64,000 nucleotides of DNA, from contig NC_044277.2 of assembly GCF_004027225.2 (NCBI RefSeq), forward strand, positions 96,159,552-96,223,551, written 5' to 3'. Below the pieces are notes generated by a model that was not told where the DNA came from, searched no databases, and saw nothing but the letters and a program-made list of their open reading frames with translations. The DNA comes from Strigops habroptila (lineage: Eukaryota > Chordata > Aves > Psittaciformes > Psittacidae). Positions within the stretch are counted from its first letter, which is position 1; each line of letters begins with the position of its first letter. The translations under genes and the position numbers were made by a program. Positions 11,901 through 23,900 of this stretch are shown one piece after another.

Positions 11901-14900
11901 TCTCATGTTCCAGACATGCATGTGTCAAGAAGGGTGCAAGAAAGCCCAAGTCAGAATTTTGTTGTCTTTTTGAAGTCTTCTACAGTCTGCTTACAGAAAA
12001 TGATAAAGCTTAAAATCAGAACTTAGTTATCATCTAGAATTATAGGCTGCTGGGTTCCTGAATCATCTTTTGTAAGCAGTTTCTTGTGGAGTATCATGTA
12101 TGCATGGTCATAAAGAAACTTCAGGTTTTAGATGAGACAAAAGCACTGCAACTCCAAAAGATATTACTGGTTAAGTAAAACTAGCAAAATATAAGACAGC
12201 AAATCTCTTTGCATGCAGTGGAATCAACAGTTTGCCTCTGAAGCCAGGGTCAGGAGGAGTCTGAGCAGACGCCGCAAAACTGTCACAGCTTCCTCTTTCC
12301 TCACTACCACTTTTTCAACCATAGCATGCTAATTTCACTCAAAGTCTTTTAGTAATCACATATGATACAATTAGTACTAGTTAAGTCCAATTTATTCTAT
12401 TTTTGCTCTCTCCTTCTAACGTAATACTATTATGTTAAATTTACGCTTTAACTTTCTAAATCCACCTGTACCAAGCAGTTTGGTTTTTGATCTGATCCTC
12501 TGTACTTCTTTAACTCTTTGTCTAGTTCTTACTATTTCCCCTTTTTACTCAGTTTTCTTCTAAATTATATCGCATCTAGAGCAAAGTTGCAATAATCCAG
12601 GCTAAAGTATATTGAAACTAAAACCAACAGAAAACCTTAAAAGGAAAGAAACTTGGATATTTCTTGGATGTGTCACAAAAGCACATGTGTTTAATCAAAC
12701 AAACGTATTAAACATTTTCTAACTAGAAAAAGAAGTGTTAAAAAATGCACAGATAACCCAGTTTATACTAAAGCAAACTAGACACCAAATACAGTTTATA
12801 AAGGAAACATAATGAAAGTTACTACAGAATGGTGCAGGTCGTATACAACATGAAAACATGCATATGGTGAAAAAGCAATATGATTCAATAGTAAATAGTA
12901 TTACTTACCTGGCAACGAAGAATTTATACAACCCCACACTTCTCCCTAGAAGTAAAATGCAATTAAGCAAAAGTTAGTCTAGAGAAGAAAAGAATTTCTA
13001 GCAGACACAAACGACCATTTTTTGCATTTTTGACCTGGGTTTTAAATATCCTACTGGAAGAACTACATCTAAACATCTTTTGAAGAAGTGCTATGAGGTA
13101 TAAGTTGTGTACCACTTGCTTTGATGAGATGGCTGCCATTTAAAGAACATGGAATCGACAGCAGTGTTTTTGGAGGTGTAGAGCACAATGTGATTACCTG
13201 ATTACAATGTGATTACTTTCTGAAGTTGCAATGGATCTGTATCTAATGATCTAAAACTGTCCTCCTCTGCATCTGCAGCTGTTTCCCACTTAGGTAAGAG
13301 TCAAAGTCAGCTCAAAAGAAAAGGGTAAAAAGCTGCTACTTCTACTAGTTCTGCCCCATTGATTCAGCTGACAGTTACTGTATTACTTATTACCAGGCAA
13401 TACCCTTTCCATCATGTTACCTGAAGGAATACAGACAATACAATGTCTGTAAGTAGTGCTTCAGAAAATAGACCATCCAATTAAATTTATAATCTATCTG
13501 CTCATCTAGGGAATGTCATTATAATACCTCTCCAAAGACAGGTGGTATCTGAAAACAGCAAATATGGTATTAGGTTGAATTGTTAACTATTTTATATCAG
13601 GATGTCTTTTCCAAAAGTTTGTAAATACTACCAGTTCAGTGATGTTAATTTAATATAACAATCACTGGACAGTAAACTTGCCATTTATAGAGATGGTAAT
13701 TGGAAGTTAAAAAAAAAATAAAAATTGTGTCAAACATTTTCCCCCTTTCAGATACTCTCCAATCCTATCCTCTAAAAATGCACCCCTCTACTATACAGAT
13801 AAACTCTATTCTTCCTATAAGGGAATAAAAGATAAAGAAACCAATATCAAAACAGAGGCTATTCACCACTTCGATATGTTTTCATGTTGCAGGTTTTACT
13901 CCTACTCGGAGCTGTCTATAACTTTCCAAGACCTTAGAGCTGATAATCGGCAGAAACAAAACATTGAAAAAACATACTTCTGACACACAGGAGGAGAGGA
14001 TCTACAAGCAAAGACACTCTTTCAAAGTTGCTTATAAAATGTTATTCTGTTATTCTCAGATTTACTATTTATACATATTGCCCATTTGAGCAATAGTGTT
14101 TTGGGCTAGCTGGAAATGGTATTGATACTGTTTCAAAGTAACAAAAATCACAAGAAAAAAAGCAGACCTTTCTAGGGACAAATGTGTTGAGATATTCTAA
14201 GCTGCCAAGAGATAAAAACTGCAGAATTTACAATCTGAGTAACAGTGCTTATCTCTTCCCCAATTAGATAATCTCTAAGACAGGGAGCAGATTACTTTTT
14301 TTTTTTTTTTTTTTTTTTTTAAGTGCCACACTACAGCACATTTAGGAAACAATAATCTTACTTAACCAATAAAAGCATTACTTCAGTTTCTCAGGTGTGA
14401 CCAGAAACCATTCAGAGCAGCTATGAGGGTCTCCTTGCTTTAGCCCAAACAAGACCTTACAGCTCTGTCCCATACACAAGCTGGAACACGTGATCTAATT
14501 TAAGTCCCAGCCATCAACATTCAAGTGTCAATCACCCAGCATATTTTTTTTACAACATAGGTCAGATTTTCAATGCATTTCTTAGCTTACACAACCAGGA
14601 CACCTAGCAAAATTGTCAAGTCCCATATTGTTGCAAGTAGCATAGTATAAGACAGCTTCACAATAAAAAAAGTTCTTCAAGAATCAAATCTCATTATAAG
14701 AATTTTTCTAGTCCTTATAACAACGAAGAAAAAGCTTGAAGATATACACACATGTTCTATCAGCTCAAAACTCAGTGAGTAAATAAAAGCAAGTAATTTT
14801 AAAACCTTACTTTTGCAAGCAAAACTTAATATAAGATTAGTTGTTTGTTTTCTTCAATTAAAAATTAGCAAGCTTTACCATTGATTCTGGGCAATACTCA

Positions 14901-17900
14901 GGTGCTCGCTGCAGTAAGTGCTTCAAACGGGAATCACTTTTAGAAGACAAAATCTGTTGGAAAAAAACCCCACACCTTAAACCACACAGAATGTAACTAC
15001 ACATTGAATACTTTTTTCAATTGATTCAGTAATTTTTAGTTTCACTGCTATTTACCTTTTGACAACTTTGGCTAACAGATAATATACAAACAATGCAAAG
15101 TTAAGATTCTCTTTTATATATCTATATTCTTTCAAATATGTTGCATTTTTTAACAAAGAAATTAATTTTTATATTTAGAAGTGAATGAGAATTTCCTCCT
15201 CAAACCTTTCAATCAGAAAGTTTCTCTTGAATAGGCAGTGTGAAAAACATAGTGGATTTCTGTGCCAGATATCAAAGTATTATACAACTCTTAATTAACC
15301 TTCTGCTACATGTTACATCACCTCAGGCAACTAAACTCCTTCCAAAACAAACCCTGAAACTAGAAGTTTTTGTGGAACAAAGATAAACAAAACCTAGACT
15401 AGTTAAGGAGACAACCAAAACTAACAGGGGAATGAAGCTGACCAAGATTAAGTTAAGCACCACCTGAGCAAACTGAACATCCAGAAGTTCATGAGACTGG
15501 ATGGGATGCAACTGAGGATGTTGAGAAGCTCGCCACTGTTATTGCAAGGAAGCTTTGTTACCATTTTTGAAAGACCATGGTGATTGGATGAGGTTCCAGA
15601 TGACTGAAGAAGAGACAAACATCATATCTATTAGAAGGACAAGAAGGACAATCAGGGGAATTACAGGCTGTTCAGCCTAACCTCACCCTGCAGGAAGATT
15701 GTGGAACAAATCCTCACAGAAAGCATGTCAGAGTACACAAAGGACAAGGAGGTGACTGGGAGTCATACCAAAGGCAGATTTGGTCTGATAGCTTTCCATA
15801 ACTAAAATACTGATTTAGTAAAAAAGCAGAGAACACTATGTTGTCTAGTTTGACTTTAAAAAGGTTTTTGCACAGTCCCACACCATATCTCTAGAGCCAA
15901 ACTGGAGAAAAATGGATGGGATGGGTGGGCTACAAGGTGGACAACAAACTGCCTGGGCAATAGGACTCAAAGATTAGCAGTTAGTAGTTCAACATCTAAG
16001 TGTTGGCCACTTAGAAGTGGTATAATATAGGAGTCAAACTAATACTGTAAATGGCTTTACTAGCGAATTGGAGAATGGGACAGAAAAAATCCTGAGCAGG
16101 TATGCGGATGAGCCTAAACTGGGATCTGCTATCCACATACTGGAGGGTGGAGCTGCCACTCAGATGGGTTTCAACAGGCTGCAGCAATGGGCTGACAGGA
16201 AACTCATGCAGTTCGGCAAAGGCAAAGACAGAATTTTGCAGCTCAAATGGATTAACCCCATGCAACAGTATAGGCTGGGTGCTCTCTGGCTAGAAACCAG
16301 CTTTGCAACAAAGGGTGCTGGGTCCTGGTGGATGACAAGTTGAACATGGGTCAGCAGTGTACTGGTGCAGCACTGAGAGCTAACAGAATACTGCTCTTCA
16401 TTAGCAGTTGCATTACCAGCAGGTTAATATTAGGCACTGATGAGGCTACTGTAATACCAAACCCAGTTTTGTGCCACCCCTGTGCAAAGAACGTTACTGA
16501 TGAACTGCAGAGAGTCCAGCAGAAGGCCACAAAAGATGCTGGAGTTTGTGATATACCATGAGAGGCCAAGAGGAAAGAATCTGTTCAAACTAAAAAACGG
16601 TTAAGGGTGGGGGACACACTAAATTCCTGTCTTCCAGTACCTGAAGATGGATTATAGAAAAGAAAATTCAGACTGTTCTCAGAGTTGCACAGTAGATGAG
16701 CTGCAAAAGTAACAAGGTGCAGCAAGAGAAATTCTGACTGGATGTAAACGGAAAAAAAAAAATCTTCACCATGAGAGTAGGTAAGTGCTGGAACAGATTC
16801 CCCTGAGGCACTGGGGAAAGCCCATCCTTGAGGATATTCAAGGCAATATCCTCAAGATATTGCCTTGACTAACAAGATTCTGATGAACCAGATTTAATGT
16901 TGAAGCTAGTATCTCTCTGAGCAGGAAGTCAGACAAAATGACTCTTCCAACTTAAATTATTTTGCACAGCTATACTTAGAAAGAAATCTTGCCTTACCTC
17001 ATTGACTTTCATACACAATTCTGAATCATGTAAACTTATCTTTTTTCCCAGGTGTCCTTCAGACCATTTTGCAGTGTTGCTCATCTCAGTTCCTTATAAC
17101 AGTAGCAATACTTTCACAGTCTATTACAAGATACCTTTATCTCATCAACCTTTCTGGTGGTGTTTTTGTTGTTGTTTTGGTTTTGTTTTTTTAAAGTTTC
17201 ATGGAAGTGTTAATGTAAATTGAGCTCTCAGCACAATTTAAATGGTTTCCTGGTCCCACACTAATGTTGTTAGTTCTTGTTCCTTTAGCAGTCCAATTAA
17301 GTAAAACATATACTAAAACAAGAAACTGGAAAATAAAAGGGATGGAAACAGACCTATTAATGTGGGATATGAAACCGCAAATTACAGGAATAACTAAATC
17401 ATGGATGCATTTCAGATCTTTCAAAACCAGAAATGCATTACAGTTCCATTCTAAATTTGCAACACGATAAAGTCATGGAATGAAAACAAGAGATCAAGAG
17501 TATTGGTTTCAGAAATGAGAGCAAGAAGAGAACCGCAGTAGTATTTGGGGTCTTCTGCAGTCACAGAATAAGAAAATAATTTGGGTTGGAAGGGATCACA
17601 GAAGATCATTGATTGCAACCTCTTGCTCAAAGCGAGGTCAAATTTGAAGCCAGGCCATATTGCTCATGGTTTTATCCAGTCAGGTCTTGAAAACCCCTAA
17701 CGATGGAGAATACACAGCTTCTCTGTTTTCATGGTGGAAAAGTTCCTCTGTATAGCCATCTATAGTATAGATGTATAGTCTCTAGTTTCAATTTATGGCT
17801 GCTTTCCCTTATCCTCCCACTATGAAAAGCAAAGTTTGTAAATTCTTCTTTTATAACCCTTCCCTGCTCCTACCTTTTTTATACTGCCTTTCTGCATTGA

Positions 17901-20900
17901 AGCTTGTTAATGACTTCTCTGTTTAGCCAAACCAGCCTTCTGAAACATTAACATGTTTTCCTGAGGACCAGGATGGACTATTCTTGTGCTTGGAGGAGGA
18001 TCTGGATAGAGATCTCTGGCGTGGTACAGAGATGAATGCTTCCAGGAACCTTATCATTGCGTAACTTCCCAGAAATAAACTTAGGAAAAAGACATCAATT
18101 AAAGAAAGACAGGTCCGCTTATTCCTTTTATGGTATTCAACAGCCTTAATCAAATAATCAAAAAAAGGAGATGATACTGAGAATAAGCTTGGAATAATAT
18201 TTATGAAGAATGCAAAATAACTGGATGTTTGTATCGTTAGTTGACAAACAAATCTGTAATCCAAGTTTTCTTTTTCAAAGGGCTCACTTAAAGTATCTGA
18301 AAGTAATTTAAAGTTAGCAGAAATCCTTACTCTTAATCAAGCTTTCTTCCTTAACTGACAGGATCAAGGAGAACACCATCTGGTTCTCCTGTGCCCTTCA
18401 CCCCTTTACCCATGGAAGGCTTCCCTCAACAGTACCACTGGTGTCCATGTAAATGAGCAGCCAATGGGTGATAGTCTGAGGGTCAAAAAAACCTTGCAAT
18501 TTCTGCAACATTCTAGATCTGAGACCCTGAAAACCAAATCATCCCAGACAGCAAGTCTCATCTGCAGATGAGTGCCTCCATCATTTGCAGAAGGGATTCT
18601 TTCTCCCGGTGGCACTGTTTACAACCAGTTGATTAGGCCAAGATGGCTCCCTGACGGAGCTTATTCTTCTTCACCTGTTCTGAGCCTCCAAATCTATTCT
18701 GTAAGTGCATATCCAAAGACAGGCCAAGAAACTTCTTCCTACCGTCAGGGGCCACAGACTTTAGTCTCCACTAAGCATAGCCTCTAGCCATCCTTCTTTC
18801 CATGCAATGCATAATTCAGGCTATTGCCCTTGCAGGTTCTCCACAAAGAGCTTGTCTGGCTCCCGTTTACACTGAGGCAATCCTTCTAACCTCAGCTTCT
18901 TTAACTGACAGTTCAGGAAGCCGACCAGAGCACAACTCCTGCAGTTTAAACACCACTGACTCAAGGAGAGGCTTGGCCATCCCTTCTCTGTAGCCCAAGA
19001 CTTGAATGGACGCATTCTTCCTCAAGAGCTCCTTCTGGGTCAAGACCTCCAACACGTCATGAGCCAGTGCCACAGACTGTCCTCCTGGACTTAATAGGTG
19101 CACGCAGTCTCAAGCAATACATCTGCACCTCCTGCTTGGCCCTCTCCACAAGAATCGGCTCTGTTAACACCCAAATTCCTGTCTGTGCACCCTGGTTGCT
19201 GGCATTCCCTAAGCATTAGTTAAACAGAGGTGTGGGGCACAAGCCTGCCCTCTTTCCTTACCATTGCTGGCAAGCAACTTCAGTGTTTTATGGCTCAAAC
19301 TACCAAGTCTAGGAGGAAAACATTTTCTTCTTTAATTATTAAATAAATTATGTCAGGATGGTACAGTGTGGTGGTACAGACAAGACAACAAGTGCATGGC
19401 AAATATTTTAGAAAAGGTGTTTAGAAAGAAAGAGGCAAATCATTCAGCCAGCTCTGTTCCCTTACAGTCACCCTCCCATGTATGCAAACCTACAAATTTT
19501 ATATTTAAGACAAGGGCATAGCTATCAAATACTACATTCCAAAATGGATTCAACAAAGACAAAGCATTTCAGTTGTGCTGCACAAAATAGTTACGCTACA
19601 GAACATGAAAATAAGTAGAAAAACAGTAGACAGCCAGTTTTTTGGCCTATAGCAAAGAATCATTCAGAAAATGATGCTACTAGCCTGATGTGAGGTCAGT
19701 AAGACAGCTCCTTATAGAACAATTTCCAGGGTGCCAGTCTTGCTTTAGACTTGTTCTAGACCTCTCACCACAAAGACTTTGAATATGCTGATTATATGAG
19801 TAGAGAGAAATCATCCAGATGAGGAAAGATCTGAATATCTTACAAAACCCACATAAAATTCTACACAATAATTAGGACCAATATAACAGAAATGGGATGA
19901 AATTTGACAGTAAAAAGCTCAAGGCCTCTCATGAACGGCTAACAACAGGAATTCAAGTGATAAATTGGGAATTTCAAACCAATGGAACAGAAGAAAGAAT
20001 TGGTCAGATTATTCCAAATGCAGGTACTAAACTTGCCAGTTAAATTTGTTAATATATGGACATCTTTCTCTTACACGTAAGTTTTAACACAGTTTTTAAG
20101 ACTGAGTGCAATACTTCTGGTTTTAATACCATGTACAGTTTTGCTTACCTGTATTCAAAGAGAAACTTATGCTGGAAGGGCTGCAACAATAATTATAGGA
20201 ATTGAGAGAATATCTTAGGCAAAGAGACTGTAAGACTTCTCCTTGTTTGGCCTAACAATAGGAAAGCTGAAAGGGAATTTGATTGTGTTCTATAAATACA
20301 TCAGGCAGGGAGAAGGGCAATTTAAACTAAAAGTTTTGTTAGCACAATCACAGATAAATATAAACTTGATCATAGCCAGGTTTAGCACTTGAATAGCCCA
20401 AAAATGGGCAATGAAGACAAGAAAATGGGGCAGGTATGATGTAAGGATAAAAATTGTGTATATGTATATCTATGCTTTACTGATGTAAAAATTTTATGGA
20501 TATGAATCTATATAAATACACACACACAAAGCTGCACAACATACTATCCAAAGGTAGAAATCTAAACAGAAGTCGTGGAAAAATATTTTCTAAGCTTGAA
20601 TCCAGCACAAACAGCTCTTTCTTATCACCTTATGAACAGAGTAAGCAAGCAGATTTTTTCTGGATTCACAAAGCTATGTATCATAATGAGTATCTTAGAT
20701 ACAAGAAACAAGAACTGACAGGAAGAACGAACAGTACCAACATCTTGTTCTTCATTTTAAATTCCCCAAAACTTGGAAACATAAAAAGATCCAGAAATTG
20801 GGTAAAAAACCTTCACCCCTCCCATTTCCAACATGCTTAGCACTTCTTGTCCAAATCTTGACATCAGATTTTTATGTCAATTTCTCCCTAACTTCAGCAG

Positions 20901-23900
20901 AACCTGTTTTCCACTATGAAAGGAAAGCTGACTATAGTTTTAAACCTTTCTCATTTAAATAACAATATTACATCTCATGATTCACTCATGGTATTCACAC
21001 AGGAAAGCATTTGTTTCTAAGCCTAAACTTGCTACATCATTGTTTAAGACATAATTTTAACTCTTGGGGATAACCCAAATTTAAAATAAGCTTACCTGTT
21101 CACAGACATCACGGCACATTAAGTTGTCCTTTGCATGGTAACAACAAGATAAGCCTATGGAAAAGCAGGGGGAGGGAAAAAGATATTTAAAAGACTTGAA
21201 GCACTAAACTATCACTTTTGAACAGAAGTGGCCACTTGATGGCCCATCAGGATGATTTGTCTGGTCCATAAGCAATTTTCCTTCCCAGAAGGCAAAAAAG
21301 AATGAGAGCAATTTTTGTTCCAAAGGCGCTGCAGATCCATTCATGGAGTCTCACAGAATTAGCCCTGAACACTCACTGCCACCTTCCTTCTGCTTCTAGC
21401 CTTCTCACTCCCCTTCCTTCTGCTTCTAGCCCCACTTCTGCTGCTTAACTTGAACTAGCTTGGCATCTGCCAGATTTCTTCATGAGGCAATTATTAACTG
21501 GGGGGGGGGGAAGAATAGAATAATAAAAAGTGAACAAAACCCCCCACCAGAAATCTCCATAGACACTATATGCCTTTGTAAATGGAATCATATCACAGAA
21601 TCTAGTCAAAGCAGGAACCCCTTTTCACACAGAGGTGAACAGAGCTCCTCATTGAACTCTGGCTTCTTAAAAATTTGGAACAAAACTGTAAATTTTTTCA
21701 CTAGTGATGGATGATTAAGAGTAGTTCTGCCTAACTAGATGGAAGTCATAGAGCAAACAGAGATACAAACACATCAACAGGAAAATGAATGAGAACTGAA
21801 GCACTGAGATCTCATGAAACACTAAGGTTTAAAGTGGCATTTTTAACATTACACTTTTTTGTGCTTTGTTTCCCCTTTCATCCCTTCATTCAGAGTTAAG
21901 CTTGGCAGTATAAAATGAACTGCAGAACTTCTTGATATTCATTTTCATCCTCTCTTCCCAGTATTTGGAACAGTCTATTAAAAAATAGACATGCAGAGGT
22001 TTCTTTGAAAGCTTTTACTTCCAGGCACATCTTCAGACACATGGTCATTTAATGATTACAGATTTTTGCTCATCTGTATCTGACTGATATGACACAAAAG
22101 CAACATGTACAATGAAAAAAAAACCCCAACTGTACAATGATACCACTCATGAAGTTGTATTTCACAATACTTAGTTACTAAAGAGATTTTGACTCAACTA
22201 CTAAGGAGGATGTTGGCATGAATTCCTTGATAATTTCACAACTTACAAGTGTTTTCATCTGAAAGCTCATAGCTGTTACAAGAAGATACCCAATTTAAAA
22301 CCTAAAAGAATCCATCACCACCAAAATTTTCCAATACTGAAATGCTATTAAAAAAGAAAAAACCCAACAACCAAACTTCAAAATGTTGAGGAACTGGTAA
22401 CAAAACAAAACATGTAAGAGGTTGCCTGAAATAGTCATGCTTTAAAATGGCTATTACAGGACTGAGCTATATTTGAATGCAAAAATCTCTCATTCCTGAA
22501 TATGAAATAGGAAAAACCAAAGTAAGACTTGCAATTGGTGAATGTTTTCACGAGTAATTAGAAAAAACACAGCAAAATGCATGTAATGGGGAGAGCACCA
22601 AAATCCTGCTTTACAACACAATGAAAGAATGAAATTGTAAAATTGACTTTAATGGTTTTTTTGCCAATTTTCTACCATCTCAGAAAAGGACTGAGATATA
22701 TGACACAGATGGCTTAAAAATCTTTCTGATTTGAGGCTACATATGGGAACTTGCAGGTTTTTCTGCACTATGTTCAGTAAGCCAATGCTTTTTCTTAAGG
22801 CAATAGTTGCACTTGTTTTATGTTTCTAAATTTCAATGCCTACACAATCAAAGTGCAAGCATATTAACACAGTGCCGGGGAAAACATTCAGGTTCACAAC
22901 GAGAAGATATCCAGCAAATCAATTTCATAAGTAAAAAAACCCCAACCCGACATGCTTAGGCATAGCTTACAAACAGAAACACTGGCTACTCAATCATGGT
23001 GTTGTTGTTTTGTTTCACCATCCCAGAAATTATTCATTAAATAAATTTTTATTGAAAGTAACTGCTACATTTAGGAGACCCAAGAATTCAGGAGTTCCCA
23101 ACCTATGAAAAGAATTTATACTGGCTTAGGAGACAATGCATATGTTTAACGGTGTACGTCACTATGATTTGAGTTCCTGAATAACTTAGGCAACATTTTA
23201 TTAAATGCTCCTTCACACAGATTATTTAATACTCTGTGGCCTTTTATCAATTAGTTTTCAATGGCTTTCAACCCTCCTATGATGAGCTAACACACATCCA
23301 GGATAGTTTTCCTTCTCAATCACTTCCACTGCTGAGTTTCAAGTCTTATCTATTCTACCAAACAAGGAAGTAACAAAATGCTACACCTCATGGTCATTTA
23401 ATTCATTTTATACAAAATCCTAATCAATTGATGGTATCTTGAATTAGCAGCAAATTAAACTGGCCCAGAGAGATCTTTCGTGCTTAAGTCAGAAATGGAA
23501 TTTATTAACAATATCCATTCCAAACACACTTCCTCAGTTCTCTTTCCAGCTAACCTCTTTTGAAATATCCTACGACATCTCTTTCAGTCTGTCCCTTACT
23601 TTCTCATTCCCATCTTCTCCTGTTCTACTAAAGAATTTCCAGGTTTCATTTAAAAATTTTATTTATGTCCAAACTATGAAATATCTACATTTCCTTCTTT
23701 GATAGGATCTGCTCTCTCAGCAATGTAAGTAGGTTTATCCAGGGAAAGTTGGACTAGATTATGTCACATTTCATTCCACTAGCTTTTTCTGCCTTCTTCC
23801 TAAAACCACGCCTCACTAGAAATCAGTACAGAACAATGAAATGCCCATAAATGCTTCAGTATGATTGCAGTCTTCTGGTGTAAAGCATTACATATTTTGT

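Larger units (their letters stand above)
14954..21095 (-). other. RECK intron 2
   Basis: About 6.1 kb, the most repeat-laden RECK intron seen here. It holds CR1 copies at 15400-16970, 17558-17900 and 19890-20420, and an unidentified GC-richer block at about 18390-19230. Confidence 0.85.
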
